Of a stretch of DNA of 64,000 bases, positions 8,166-17,604 are shown in pieces; positions within the stretch are counted from its first letter, which is position 1; each line of letters begins with the position of its first letter. This stretch comes from Epibacterium ulvae (GTDB taxonomy: Bacteria > Pseudomonadota > Alphaproteobacteria > Rhodobacterales > Rhodobacteraceae), in the NCBI RefSeq assembly GCF_018678075.1, contig NZ_JAHHIR010000022.1, forward strand, positions 1 through 64,000, in the 5' to 3' direction. The position numbers were made by a program, and so were the translations under genes. A model generated the notes under the pieces. It saw nothing but the letters and a program-made list of their open reading frames with translations. It had not been told where the DNA came from and searched no databases.

Positions 8166-9266
8166 TTGGCCAATTCATCTCGTAACAACGCGTTCGTGGA
8201 ATTCGAACGCGTCCAAAAGAGCTATGACGGCGAGAACTTGGTCGTTAAAGATCTGAACCTCACTCTCCCTAGGGGTGAATTCTTGACGATGCTTGGCCCA
8301 TCAGGTTCGGGGAAAACCACCTGCCTTATGATGTTGGCGGGATTTGAGACGGCAACCCACGGCGACATCCGCCTGGATGGGGTGTCGATCAACCATATCC
8401 CACCGCACAAACGCGGCATTGGCATGGTGTTCCAGAACTACGCTCTGTTTCCGCATATGACCATCGCCGAAAACCTGAGCTTCCCGTTGGAAGTGCGCGG
8501 CATGGGCAAATCCGAGCGGGAACAAAAGGTCAAACGTGCGCTTGATATGGTTGAAATGGGTGCCTTTGGCGGGCGCCGCCCCTCGCAACTGTCTGGTGGC
8601 CAACAGCAGCGTATCGCCCTGGCCCGTGCCCTGGTGTTTGAGCCGGAGCTGGTGTTGATGGACGAACCGCTCGGCGCCTTGGACAAACAACTGCGCGAAA
8701 AGATGCAGTTTGAGATCACGCGCCTGGCGCACAATCTCGGCATCACAACCGTTTACGTCACCCACGATCAGACCGAAGCGCTGACGATGTCAGACCGGGT
8801 TGCCGTGTTCAACGATGGACGCATTCAGCAGTTGGCCCCGCCAAATGAGCTGTATGAAGCCCCCGTCAACAGCTTCGTCGCCCAGTTCATCGGTGAGAAC
8901 AACACGATGGAAGGCACGATCAAAGAGATCACTGGCAATCAGGCATTGGTTCAGCTGGACGACGGCGAAGTCATCCGTTGCAAGCCAGTGAATGTGTACA
9001 AACCCGGCGAACGGGCCCGCGTTTCCATCCGCCCAGAGCGGGTCGAGTACAACAAAGACCGGATGCAAGAGGGCGCGCATACCATCAAAGCCGAAGTGCT
9101 TGAGTTCATTTATATGGGCGACATTTTCCGGACCCGTCTGAAAGTGGCCGGAAACGAGGAATTCATCATCAAGACGCGGAACGCACCAGATCAAGTGCGC
9201 CTGCAAGCGGGACAGCAAATCGAGATCGGTTGGATGCCCGAAGACTGTCACGCGCTCGACGCCTGA
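8166..9266 (+). CDS. Polyamine-type ABC transporter ATPase (PotA-like)
   Basis: A 366-residue ABC ATPase with Walker A 'GPSGSGKTT', Q-loop 'MVFQNYALFPHMT', signature 'LSGGQQQRIALARAL', Walker B 'LVLMDEPLGALD', H-loop 'VTHDQTEAL' and a C-terminal TOBE domain ('RVSIRPERVEY'). The start is TTG at 8166, supported by GGGGAG about 6 nt upstream and by the absence of an in-frame ATG or GTG nearby. It is the first gene of a four-gene importer (ATPase, binding protein, two permeases). The group belongs to the spermidine/putrescine family of importers; the exact substrate is not visible. Confidence 0.88.
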   Translation: MANSSRNNAFVEFERVQKSYDGENLVVKDLNLTLPRGEFLTMLGPSGSGKTTCLMMLAGFETATHGDIRLDGVSINHIPPHKRGIGMVFQNYALFPHMTIAENLSFPLEVRGMGKSEREQKVKRALDMVEMGAFGGRRPSQLSGGQQQRIALARALVFEPELVLMDEPLGALDKQLREKMQFEITRLAHNLGITTVYVTHDQTEALTMSDRVAVFNDGRIQQLAPPNELYEAPVNSFVAQFIGENNTMEGTIKEITGNQALVQLDDGEVIRCKPVNVYKPGERARVSIRPERVEYNKDRMQEGAHTIKAEVLEFIYMGDIFRTRLKVAGNEEFIIKTRNAPDQVRLQAGQQIEIGWMPEDCHALDA

Positions 9267-9350
9267 TACGCAATTTTCAAAGTCGGCGGAGATCCACGCC
9301 CGGGCCGCAGAACACCAACAATAAAACGGGCTTCACTTGGGAGTTACTAC

Positions 9351-10424
9351 ATGAAAGTCAAAACTGCACTTCTTGCGACCGCACTGACCACAGCCGCGGG
9401 CGCAACCTTCGCTCAGGAAGTTACTGTTATGTCCTGGGGCGGCGCTTACACCAAGAGCCAGGTAGAAGCCTACCACAAGCCATTTACCGAAGAGACCGGC
9501 ATCAAGATCGTCTCTGTAGACGCGGGCAACCCTGCAACTCCGATCAAAGCGCAGGTAGAAGCAGGCAATGTTTCGATCGACGTTGCGGACGTAGAATTCT
9601 CTGACGCCGTGCGTCTGTGCGACGAAGGTCTGCTGGAAGAGATCGACCTCTCGATCCTGCCGTCGGCGCCTGATGGCACTCCGGCCGAAGACGACTTTAT
9701 CGATGGTGCGCTGCAGGATTGTGCGGTTGCAAACATCGTGTGGTCGACTGTTTTTGCGTACAACACCGAGAACGTGTCGGACGCGCCAACCACCATCAGC
9801 GACTTCTTTGACACAACCAAGATCCCTGGCAAGCGCGGCCTGCGTAAATCTGCCAAGGCGACTTTGGAAATGGCTTTGATGGCGGATGGCGTTGCGTCAG
9901 AAGAAGTCTATGACGTTTTGGACACCGATGAAGGTGTTGATCGCGCATTCGCGGTTCTGGACAAGATCAAAGACGACATCGTTTGGTGGGAAGCTGGTGC
10001 CCAGCCGCCGCAACTGTTGGCCGATGGCGAAGTTGTGATGTCCACTGCTTATAACGGTCGTATCTTCAACGCGGCCATCGCCGAGAGCCAGCCGCTGGAA
10101 GTGGTTTGGGATGGTCAAATCCTGGACTTCGACCTCTTTGTTGTACCAAAAGGTGCACCCAACAAAGAAGCAGCAATGGATTTCATCGCCTTCTCGACAG
10201 ATACTCAGCGTTTGGCCGATCAGGCGTCTTGGATCTCCTACGGGCCAGCCCGTAAATCCTCTGGCGATCTTGTGGGTATCTTCTCTGACGGTTCCACCGA
10301 AATGGCGCCTCACATGCCAACCGCAGAAGCCAACCTTGGCAACGCGCTGGTAAACGATTTTGAGTTCTGGGTCGACAAAGACACCGAGCTGAACGAGCGC
10401 TTCAACGCTTGGCTGGCTAACTAA
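9351..10424 (+). CDS. Periplasmic solute-binding protein, PotD-like
   Basis: A 357-residue secreted binding protein with a signal peptide ending 'AAGATFA-QEVTV'. The mature start 'VMSWGGAYTKSQVEAYHKPF' is typical of the PotD-like group annotated as 'extracellular solute-binding' in alphaproteobacteria, where Gly-Gly replaces the Ser-Asp of PotF. This argues that its ligand may differ from that of PotF. Two cysteines (in 'RLCDEG' and 'LQDCAV') could form a disulphide. The SD is GGGAG. It is the second gene of the operon, followed by two stem-loops that may set its higher expression. Confidence 0.85.
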   Translation: MKVKTALLATALTTAAGATFAQEVTVMSWGGAYTKSQVEAYHKPFTEETGIKIVSVDAGNPATPIKAQVEAGNVSIDVADVEFSDAVRLCDEGLLEEIDLSILPSAPDGTPAEDDFIDGALQDCAVANIVWSTVFAYNTENVSDAPTTISDFFDTTKIPGKRGLRKSAKATLEMALMADGVASEEVYDVLDTDEGVDRAFAVLDKIKDDIVWWEAGAQPPQLLADGEVVMSTAYNGRIFNAAIAESQPLEVVWDGQILDFDLFVVPKGAPNKEAAMDFIAFSTDTQRLADQASWISYGPARKSSGDLVGIFSDGSTEMAPHMPTAEANLGNALVNDFEFWVDKDTELNERFNAWLAN

Positions 10425-10431
10425 TCCAGCC

Positions 10432-10488
10432 TCTCAGCACTGCTGAGATACGCAAGCTTTTGGGACCGGGCCACATTATAAGGCCCGG
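10432..10488 (+). other. Tandem intercistronic stem-loops after the binding-protein gene
   Basis: Two perfect hairpins follow the stop codon: TCTCAGC-ACT-GCTGAGA (10432-10448) and CCGGGCC-9 nt-GGCCCGG (10466-10488). Neither has a U-run. Such structures between a binding-protein gene and permease genes commonly protect the upstream message or limit readthrough. Confidence 0.55.
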
Positions 10489-10517
10489 CCCACTTCCGGG
10501 GAGAAGGTGTAACCCAA

Positions 10518-11834
10518 ATGAGTGATGCTACTCTGTCACCAGCTGCAATGGCCGACACGATGCCAGAACAGCTGACAACGGCCGATGGAAAGCCGTTGAA
10601 ACAAGCGCTTATACGTGCCCAATCACATGCCCGCCGACGCGCATTCCTATTGGTAGCGCCGCTCTTGGCTTTTATTCTTTTGACCTTTGTGATGCCCATT
10701 GGGCAGATGCTGCACCGTTCGGTGCACAATGAAGGTTTCACTTGGCATGAAGACGTCGCAAGTGGTGAGCGCACGCGCATTATGGCAAACCTGTCGCAGT
10801 GGTTTGACCAAAACGAATTGGGAACCGAACCCGGTGAGGCGGCCTTTGCGGCGCTCGCGGCTGATTTGGTGGTCCTGCGTGAGGTCAAGGCAGCGGGTCA
10901 GGCGGGGACGCGGATCAACTATGAACGGTCTGGCTCACGCTCCATGTTCACCAAGGCAGCGCGGCGTGCTCAACGGTTAGAAGCGCCCTTCAAGGAAGCC
11001 ATTGTTGATCTGGACGAAGACTGGCTGGATCCGGACCTGTGGCGCGTCATGCGTGATGCAAGCTCATCCTATACCGCGAATTTCTACCTTGCTGCATTGG
11101 ACCGCACCAAAGATGCAGACGGCAATGTCACCCCAGTGAACGAGAACCGGCAGGTGTATGTAAAGCTGTTCCAGCGGACCCTGTTCTTGTCGATCGTCAT
11201 CACCTTTATGACGTTTATCCTTGCCTATCCAATTGCCCATTTGCTGGCGACCCTACCCTTGGCCAAGTCGAACCTGCTGATGATCCTGGTGTTGTTGCCG
11301 TTCTGGACGTCCCTTCTGGTGCGGACCACCAGCTGGATGGTGCTGTTGCAAAGCCAGGGTGTGGTGAATGACGCTTTGGTCAGCACCGGCATCCTTGCCG
11401 ATGATAACCGGTTGGAAATGATGTACAATCAGGCGGGTACGTTGATCGCCATGACCCATATTCTGTTGCCGTTCATGGTTTTGCCGCTCTACTCGGTGAT
11501 GCGCCCGATCAACCCGTCATATGTCCGGGCCGCGCGTTCCCTTGGTGCGACCAGCTGGACCGCGTTCCGTCGGGTTTACTTCCCGCAAACGGTGCCCGGT
11601 ATCGGTGCTGGCGCGCTATTGGTCTTCATCCTGGCGGTTGGGTATTACATCACCCCCGCGCTTGTGGGTGGTGCGGATGGTCAGCTGATCTCAAACCTCA
11701 TCGCCTTCCACATGCAAAACTCCCTCAACTGGTCTTTGGCCGCGGCTCTGGCTGCGCTGCTGCTGGGTGGCATTCTGCTGCTCTACTGGCTCTATGACCG
11801 GCTGGTGGGCATCGACAATCTGAAGCTGGGGTAA
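10518..11834 (+). CDS. Polyamine-type ABC permease with extended first periplasmic loop
   Basis: A 438-residue inner-membrane permease, longer than the usual 280-300. Residues about 38-60 form the first membrane segment. Some 155 mostly polar residues follow (about 62-217) before the remaining segments start at 'TLFLSIVITFMTFILAYPIAH'. The core then matches PotB/PotH, including 'PFWTSLLVRTTSWMVLL' and the EAA loop 'RAARSLGATSWTAFRRVYFP'. The start has GGAGAAGG upstream. It should pair with the next gene product. The extra loop probably lies in the periplasm and may contact the binding protein; this is inferred. Confidence 0.85.
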   Translation: MSDATLSPAAMADTMPEQLTTADGKPLKQALIRAQSHARRRAFLLVAPLLAFILLTFVMPIGQMLHRSVHNEGFTWHEDVASGERTRIMANLSQWFDQNELGTEPGEAAFAALAADLVVLREVKAAGQAGTRINYERSGSRSMFTKAARRAQRLEAPFKEAIVDLDEDWLDPDLWRVMRDASSSYTANFYLAALDRTKDADGNVTPVNENRQVYVKLFQRTLFLSIVITFMTFILAYPIAHLLATLPLAKSNLLMILVLLPFWTSLLVRTTSWMVLLQSQGVVNDALVSTGILADDNRLEMMYNQAGTLIAMTHILLPFMVLPLYSVMRPINPSYVRAARSLGATSWTAFRRVYFPQTVPGIGAGALLVFILAVGYYITPALVGGADGQLISNLIAFHMQNSLNWSLAAALAALLLGGILLLYWLYDRLVGIDNLKLG

Positions 11835-11839
11835 CTGAC

Positions 11840-12760
11840 ATGGCACTTCCAACACATGCGTCGCGCCTCGAACGGATTTGGCACTACACCTATTTGGTGA
11901 TCTGTACGCTGATCTTCCTGTTCCTGATCGCTCCGATTCTGGTTGTTATTCCGCTCAGCTTCAACGCAGAGCCGTATTTCACCTTTACCGAGAAGATGTT
12001 GAAACTGGATCCAACAGGGTTTTCCACTCGCTGGTATGACCTGCTGCTGACCTTCGGCATGACAGATCCCGAAGCGCCACGTGGCTGGAGCTGGTGGACG
12101 GATACCTGGACAAATGCGGCCTGGATCAACGCCGCCAAAAACTCGGTCATTATCGGGCTGTTCTCGACCGTTCTGGCCACGGGCCTTGGCACCATTGCGG
12201 CGCTGGGTCTGTCCCGTCCCGAGATGCCGGGACGTCGGATCATCATGGCGATCCTGATTTCGCCGATGATCGTTCCGATTATCATCGTCGCCACCGGCCT
12301 GTTCTTCTTTTACTCCTCGATCGGCATTCAGAACTGGGGCATTCCTTACCTGGGCGTCATTCTGGCGCATGCCACGCTTGGCATCCCCTTTGTGATCATC
12401 ACCGTGACGGCCACTTTGGTCGGGTTCGATCACTCCCTGACGCGTGCATCCGCCAGCCTTGGTGCTGATCCGGTGACCACCTTTATGCGGGTACAGATGC
12501 CGCTGATCCTGCCGGGTGTTGTCTCCGGCGCGCTCTTTGCCTTTGTCACGTCTTTTGACGAGGTGGTTGTGGTGCTCTTTGTTGGTGGCTTGGACGAGCA
12601 AACAATCCCGCGCCAGATGTGGAATGGTATCCGCGAGCAGATCAGCCCGGCCATCCTGTCGGTTGCGACGATCCTGGTTCTGATCTCCATCGCGCTTTTG
12701 ACCACAGTCGAGCTGTTGCGCCGTCGTTCAGAACGCCTGCGCGGTATGAGCCCGCAGTAA
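11840..12760 (+). CDS. Polyamine-type ABC permease, PotC-like
   Basis: A 306-residue inner-membrane permease starting 5 nt after the previous stop. The first membrane segment 'YLVICTLIFLFLIAPILVV' is followed by 'SFNAEPYFTF' and a periplasmic stretch, then the permease core with an EAA-type loop 'RASASLGADPVTTFMRVQMPLI'. The C-terminal tail is basic. It completes the four-gene importer. The next gene is on the other strand, with a shared terminator between them. Confidence 0.87.
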   Translation: MALPTHASRLERIWHYTYLVICTLIFLFLIAPILVVIPLSFNAEPYFTFTEKMLKLDPTGFSTRWYDLLLTFGMTDPEAPRGWSWWTDTWTNAAWINAAKNSVIIGLFSTVLATGLGTIAALGLSRPEMPGRRIIMAILISPMIVPIIIVATGLFFFYSSIGIQNWGIPYLGVILAHATLGIPFVIITVTATLVGFDHSLTRASASLGADPVTTFMRVQMPLILPGVVSGALFAFVTSFDEVVVVLFVGGLDEQTIPRQMWNGIREQISPAILSVATILVLISIALLTTVELLRRRSERLRGMSPQ

Positions 12761-12779
12761 GGTTTGGAAATTCAACATG

Positions 12780-12808
12780 AAAAAGGCCCCGCATTCGGGG
12801 CCTTTTTT
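12780..12808. terminator. Bidirectional rho-independent terminator
   Basis: AAAAAGGCCCC-GCATTC-GGGGCCTTTTTT lies between the convergent permease and transglycosylase genes. It has A and T tracts on both sides, so it can end transcription from either strand. Confidence 0.9.
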
Positions 12809-12811
12809 GAT

Positions 12812-14125
12812 TTACTGAAGCCGTTTCAACAGGCTCAGCGACGGATACCCGTCCTGGACCAGCCCTTGTGACGCTTGGAATGCACGGACAGCGGCGATCG
12901 TATTTGGACCGATTTTGCCATCGACCCCTTGGGTGCTGAAACCTGCCCGCGTGAGCAGGCGCTGCATCTCTTGACGTTCCTTAAAGCTCAACGCGCGATC
13001 ACCACGGGGCCAATTGGCTTTGATCGGGCCGGCTCCGTTGATGCGGTCCGACAGATGACCAACCCCAATCACATAGGCATCAGCCGCGTTGTACCGTTCG
13101 ATGACCGAGAAGTTCTTGAAGATCATAAAGGCCGCGCCCTGACCGCCAGCGGGAAGCAGGATAGAGGCGCTGCCGTAATTAGGAACATTACGTCCATCGA
13201 CGCCTTTGACCCCAAGCTTGGCCCAGTCGGCGGGCGACTTTTTGATTTTCCGGTTGGCCAGCGAGAAGTTGAAATTGCGTGGAAGCTGCACTTCGACACC
13301 CCAAGGCTGCCCTTTGACCCAGCCGAATTTGGCCAGATAGGCCGCGGTTGAGGCCAGCGCATCGGTGGGATCTTCCGACCAGATGTCCCGTTTGCCGTCG
13401 CCGGTGAAATCCACGGCGTAAGCCAGATAGGACGTTGGGATAAATTGCGTGTGCCCCATCGCGCCGGCCCAGCTACCGGTCATCTTGCGCGGAGCGACAT
13501 CGCCCGCTTGCAGGATTTTCAGCGCCGCAATGAGCTGTGCTTCAAAAAACCGTCCACGGCGCCCGTCATATGCAAGCGTGGCCAAGGATTGGACAATATC
13601 CATACTCCCTTTGTAAGTGCCATAAGCGCTTTCCAGTCCCCAGACAGCTGTCACGACTTCTTTGGGCACGCCGTAATGCGCCTCTATCCGTTCCAACGTG
13701 CGGCGATGTTCGCGCAAGGCGGCCTTGCCGTTCTTGATCCGCGAATCTGAGGCCGCACTGTCGAGGTATTCCCAAATCGTTTTGGTAAATTCCGATTGGT
13801 TGCGATCTCTGCGGATGACCTCGGTGTCATAGCTTATGCCGCTAAAGGCGCGGTTCAGGGTGCGTTTGCTGATGCCCTGATTTTGCGCCCGTCTCTGAAA
13901 ACCACCGATCCAGTTCTGAAACCCGGCATTGGCCGCTGCCGGGGTCGCAGTCTGCGTCAGATCAACGGTGGACCGGGCGGTCGGGCGCAGCGCTTCGACA
14001 GAGGACAACACAACATTGTCGCTGGAAACGGGACGCGACAGGGGCCTCAAAGAGATTTCCGGAGACGCCATTCCGGATGTGCCCAGTGCGATTAAAATTG
14101 CAGTGGTTGATACCAACTTCATCAT
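12812..14125 (-). CDS. Lytic murein transglycosylase, MltB type, with peptidoglycan-binding domain
   Basis: A 437-residue exported enzyme that cleaves peptidoglycan glycan strands to 1,6-anhydro products. An N-terminal signal sequence ends near 'ALGTSGMA'. The SLT_2/MltB catalytic domain holds the glutamate in 'VWGLESAYGTYKGS' (about residue 168) plus 'GSWAGAMGHTQFIPTSY' and 'DFTGDGKRDIW'. A C-terminal PG_binding_1 domain ends the protein ('GFSTQGVDGKIGPNTIAAVRAF', after about 378). No lipobox cysteine is seen, so it is probably soluble in the periplasm. A second ATG three bases in has better spacing from GAGGTG and may be the true start. Confidence 0.9.
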   Translation of the reverse strand: MMKLVSTTAILIALGTSGMASPEISLRPLSRPVSSDNVVLSSVEALRPTARSTVDLTQTATPAAANAGFQNWIGGFQRRAQNQGISKRTLNRAFSGISYDTEVIRRDRNQSEFTKTIWEYLDSAASDSRIKNGKAALREHRRTLERIEAHYGVPKEVVTAVWGLESAYGTYKGSMDIVQSLATLAYDGRRGRFFEAQLIAALKILQAGDVAPRKMTGSWAGAMGHTQFIPTSYLAYAVDFTGDGKRDIWSEDPTDALASTAAYLAKFGWVKGQPWGVEVQLPRNFNFSLANRKIKKSPADWAKLGVKGVDGRNVPNYGSASILLPAGGQGAAFMIFKNFSVIERYNAADAYVIGVGHLSDRINGAGPIKANWPRGDRALSFKERQEMQRLLTRAGFSTQGVDGKIGPNTIAAVRAFQASQGLVQDGYPSLSLLKRLQ

Positions 14126-14266
14126 TTAGCACCTCAAAAACATCTGCTCGTTTTCAGCCTAGCGCGGGTCAGACATGCAAAAAAGACTTCTCATTGGAAA
14201 ATACCCATCATCGGCCATGAGTCGCGCGTTCGGTTGCATGCGATTTTACGCCCCGGTAACGGCAGA

Positions 14267-16546
14267 TCATTTGCGTTTGCGTATCACCTTGCGTTTGACC
14301 TTGTCGTTCTTGATCTTTGCCTTGGCGGCTTTGCGCTTTGGTGCGCGCCCTGCGGGGCTGCGTCGACCGCGCCCGGGCCGTCCACTGCCACCCTTTGGCA
14401 TTGCCGCACCTTCGAGCGTCAGAAGTTCCAGCTCAAGCCCGCCGGTCACCGGCGCAGCTTGTGCCAAGCGGACCGTAACCGGCAGCCCAACCGAAAGGGT
14501 CAGGCCAGTATCGACGCCCATAAGGGTTCCGGCTTCGGCGTCGAAATGAAAGAACTCGCGCCCGATGGTGCGCACCGGGACCAGACCGTCGGCGCCAGTC
14601 TCTTCGAGTTTCACAAAGATACCAAAACGTGCAACGCCACTGATACGACCCACAAACTCGTTGCCCACCCGTTCTGACAGATAGGACGCAAGATAACGGT
14701 CGGTTGTGTCCCGTTCAGCGACCATTGAGCGGCGCTCGGTATCTGAGATATGTTGCGCAGTGTCGTCGAGCCGTTCGATATCGTCCGGCGTCAAACCGTC
14801 ATCCCCCCAGCCGTGGCTGGAGATCAGTGAGCGGTGCACGATCAAATCGGCATATCGACGGATAGGTGAGGTGAAATGCGCGTAATTGCGCAGTGCCAGC
14901 CCAAAGTGGCCAAAGTTCTCAGCGTTGTAATAGGCCTGCTGCATCGATCTCAGCGTGCTGATATTGATCACTTCGGCATCGTCGGTCCCGGCGGCGGCAT
15001 TTAGCAACGCGTTCAGGTGCCGGGTCTGCAACACTTGCCCTTTTGCCAGTGCGAAGCCTGCGGATTTGGCGGTTTCCCGCAGCGCTTCCAGCTTTGCTTC
15101 GGCCGGTTCCTCGTGCACCCGGAACAGCTGCGGCGAGCGTTTCTTGATCAGGGTTTCCGCAGCCGCGACATTGGCCAAGACCATGAATTCTTCGATCAGT
15201 TTATGCGCATCCAACCGGTCCCGGAACGCGACCGAGGCGACCTGACCGTCGTCATCCAGGATGATTTTTCGCTCGGGTAGATCCAGATCAAGCGGTTGAC
15301 GCGCTTTGCGTGCGTTCACCAAAGCGGCGTAGGCGGCGTAGATCGGCTTGATCACGTCTTCTACAAAAGGCGCGGTCTTTTCATTGGGTTGCCCATCAAA
15401 GGCCTCTTGCACTTCGGCGTAATGGAGCGAGGCGGCAGAGCGCATCAGACCCCGCACAAAACGGTGGCCGATCTTATTGCCATCCACATCGATCTGCATG
15501 CGCACAGCAATACAGGCGCGCGGCACGCCCTCGTGCAGAGAACAGAGATCACCGGACAAACGATCCGGCAACATCGGCACAACGCGGTCGGGGAAATAGC
15601 TGGAGTTGCCGCGCTTGCGAGCTTCGCGGTCCAGGTTTGAGCCGGACTTTACATAGGCTGCCACATCGGCAATCGCGACCCAGACCACATGTCCGCCGGG
15701 GTTTTTCGGATCATCATCCGCATGGGCATAACAGGCGTCATCGTGGTCACGCGCGTCGGGCGGGTCGATGGTCACCAGCGGCATATCGCGCAGGTCTTGG
15801 CGTCCGTTCAGCCCCATAGGCTTGGCTTGATCCGCTTCGGCAACCACCTTGTCCGGGAAATGATCGGGAATGCCGTGTTGATGGATCGCAATCAGCGACA
15901 CGGATTTTGGTGCAGATGGATCGCCGAGCCGCTCGACCACACGTGCGCGCGGCAATCCCATCCGGCCTTTGGGACCGGCTTGTTCCGCCTCGACCAACTC
16001 GCCGTCCTTGGCACCCATTACCGCGTCAGTCGCGACAACCCATTCTTGGCTGCTGGCCTTGTCGATGGGCACAATGCGACCGCCCTCTGAACTTTCTCGA
16101 AAGATGCCCAGAACGCGTTTGGGATTGGTTCCAATTCTGCGGATCAGCCGCGCTTCATAGTGATGGTCTTCGCCTTTGACTTGCGTCAGCCGACCCAGAA
16201 TGCGGTCGCCCTTGCCAAGGGCCGGGTCTGATGCGCGTGGAATAACCAGAACGCGGGGCTCTTCGCCTTCGCCGTGCCATTCCATCGGCTGGGCAAACAG
16301 GTCACCGTCTTCGTTCGGCTCTTTGACAACCAGCACGCTGACAGGTGGCAGACGGTCCGGATCCCGGTAGGTTTTCTTGCGTTTTTCCAGATGCCCTTCC
16401 GCTTCCAGCTCTTTGAGCACGCGTTTCAAATCGATCCTGTCGGATCCTTTGATGCCAAAGGCCTTGGCAATATCGCGTTTGGAAGTCTGGGTCGGGTGGG
16501 CGGTGATCCAATCGAGGATCTCGGCCTTGCTGGGAATAGAGCTCAT
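14267..16546 (-). CDS. rnr: Ribonuclease R
   Basis: A 759-residue 3'-to-5' exoribonuclease that degrades structured RNA. An N-terminal winged-helix-like region and cold-shock-like domains precede the RNB catalytic domain, which shows the metal-binding motif 'DPPDARDHDDAC' and 'YFPDRVVPMLPDRLSGDLCSL'. An S1 domain ('FVGRISGVARFGIFVKLEETG') and a strongly basic Gly/Arg/Lys-rich tail follow, as in RNase R but not RNase II. It lies 51 nt downstream of the glycosyltransferase gene on the same strand and may share its transcript. Confidence 0.95.
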   Translation of the reverse strand: MSSIPSKAEILDWITAHPTQTSKRDIAKAFGIKGSDRIDLKRVLKELEAEGHLEKRKKTYRDPDRLPPVSVLVVKEPNEDGDLFAQPMEWHGEGEEPRVLVIPRASDPALGKGDRILGRLTQVKGEDHHYEARLIRRIGTNPKRVLGIFRESSEGGRIVPIDKASSQEWVVATDAVMGAKDGELVEAEQAGPKGRMGLPRARVVERLGDPSAPKSVSLIAIHQHGIPDHFPDKVVAEADQAKPMGLNGRQDLRDMPLVTIDPPDARDHDDACYAHADDDPKNPGGHVVWVAIADVAAYVKSGSNLDREARKRGNSSYFPDRVVPMLPDRLSGDLCSLHEGVPRACIAVRMQIDVDGNKIGHRFVRGLMRSAASLHYAEVQEAFDGQPNEKTAPFVEDVIKPIYAAYAALVNARKARQPLDLDLPERKIILDDDGQVASVAFRDRLDAHKLIEEFMVLANVAAAETLIKKRSPQLFRVHEEPAEAKLEALRETAKSAGFALAKGQVLQTRHLNALLNAAAGTDDAEVINISTLRSMQQAYYNAENFGHFGLALRNYAHFTSPIRRYADLIVHRSLISSHGWGDDGLTPDDIERLDDTAQHISDTERRSMVAERDTTDRYLASYLSERVGNEFVGRISGVARFGIFVKLEETGADGLVPVRTIGREFFHFDAEAGTLMGVDTGLTLSVGLPVTVRLAQAAPVTGGLELELLTLEGAAMPKGGSGRPGRGRRSPAGRAPKRKAAKAKIKNDKVKRKVIRKRK

Positions 16547-16597
16547 ACACCCGGCCTATCACGGCCAGATGACAAGGTCATGAGCAAAAACGCGTGG

Positions 16598-17182
16598 TCA
16601 GCCTTGCACAGCGCGCAGATCTTCGACGGTGTCCACATCTGCCAATGTATCGACCAATGCAATCCGCTGCCCGTGCAGCGTGTCCAGTGAGTCAGACAAT
16701 GCATAGATGCTCGACCAGCGTGCGCCAGCAAAAGCGCCGCGTGGCAATCGTTTGGGATGGCGCGCACCCACCAGCCAAAAGCCGCCATCCGGGGCCGGTC
16801 CAAACACCGCGTCATGATCCCCCAGCGCGCCAAAAGCCCGTGCAATATGCGCGCGTTGGATGCCCGGGATGTCGGCGCCAATCAAACAAACCGGCCCGGT
16901 TTTGGCCGCCGATTTCAACATCCGCGTCATCCGTTGGCCCAGATCACCGGTCCCCTGTGTGATCCGGTCCAGATCCGCTGGCCACACACGGGAGGACACG
17001 GCAGTATCCGGCGCGGTTGCCAAGATGATGCGCCAGCGCGGATCTCGTAGACGACGCAACAAATCTGCGGAATGATGCCGAAACCACCACGCCGAAGAAA
17101 CCAAACCAATATCCCGGCCCAAGCGAGTTTTTACCCGGCCCGGGCGCGGTTCCTTGATCATGACGACCAGAGTCTTGTTCAT
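16598..17182 (-). CDS. TIGR04282/DUF2064-family glycosyltransferase-like protein
   Basis: A 194-residue GT-A-like protein. The N-terminus 'MIKEPRPGRVKTRLGRDIG' and the segments 'LIGADIPGI' and 'DAVFGPAPDGGFWLVG' are diagnostic of the family named for arsenosugar biosynthesis glycosyltransferases, which resembles nucleotidyltransferases. The start overlaps the stop of the upstream GNAT gene by four bases (ATGA). No arsenic genes lie nearby, so the arsenosugar name is only a family label; the substrate is unknown. Confidence 0.78.
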   Translation of the reverse strand: MNKTLVVMIKEPRPGRVKTRLGRDIGLVSSAWWFRHHSADLLRRLRDPRWRIILATAPDTAVSSRVWPADLDRITQGTGDLGQRMTRMLKSAAKTGPVCLIGADIPGIQRAHIARAFGALGDHDAVFGPAPDGGFWLVGARHPKRLPRGAFAGARWSSIYALSDSLDTLHGQRIALVDTLADVDTVEDLRAVQG

Positions 17183-17604
17183 TTTAGCTCTTTCACCATG
17201 TCGCGGTGGGGGATTCCACCGTCGTCGTAGATGGGGCCAAAGGGAGCAAAACCCAAGCCTTCATAAAAGCCAATCGCGTAAGTTTGAGCTCCCAGTTTGG
17301 CGCGTTTGACGTCCGACTTGCCCGTGACCAGGTCCAGGGCAAACTGCATCAATTCCTTGCCAAGCCCAGTCCCACGGGCGGATTTGACGATGCAGACCCG
17401 GCCGATCTTGGCGGTGTCGCCTTGGATGACCACACGTGCGGTCCCAATCGGCGTGGACCCGTCGCGTGCCAAAATATGCACCGCATGGTCGTCCAACGTG
17501 TCCAGCTCGTCTTCGACTGGCACCCCTTGTTCGTGGACAAAAACCTCCATCCGCAACGCAAGACAGGGGCTGGGGTCGGCGACAACTTCTATCGAAACCG
17601 TCAT
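17179..17604 (-). CDS. GNAT-family N-acetyltransferase
   Basis: A 141-residue single-domain acetyltransferase. The acetyl-CoA-binding motif A is visible as '[20 protein letters not shown]' and the motif B region as '[20 protein letters not shown]'. The N-terminus '[19 protein letters not shown]' is typical of the ElaA-like subgroup. It overlaps dapE upstream and the glycosyltransferase gene downstream by ATGA junctions, so the three are co-translated. The substrate is unknown. Confidence 0.85.
   Translation of the reverse strand: MTVSIEVVADPSPCLALRMEVFVHEQGVPVEDELDTLDDHAVHILARDGSTPIGTARVVIQGDTAKIGRVCIVKSARGTGLGKELMQFALDLVTGKSDVKRAKLGAQTYAIGFYEGLGFAPFGPIYDDGGIPHRDMVKELK

Noticed and set aside
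7900-8256. Short open frames on both strands between the aminotransferase gene and the second importer
   Set aside because: They overlap each other and the regulatory repeat, lack similarity, and the plus-strand one runs into the ATPase gene in another frame.
16598-17182. Arsenosugar biosynthesis role for the TIGR04282 protein
   Set aside because: The family name suggests it, but no ars genes or radical-SAM partner lie nearby, so only the fold-level label is kept.
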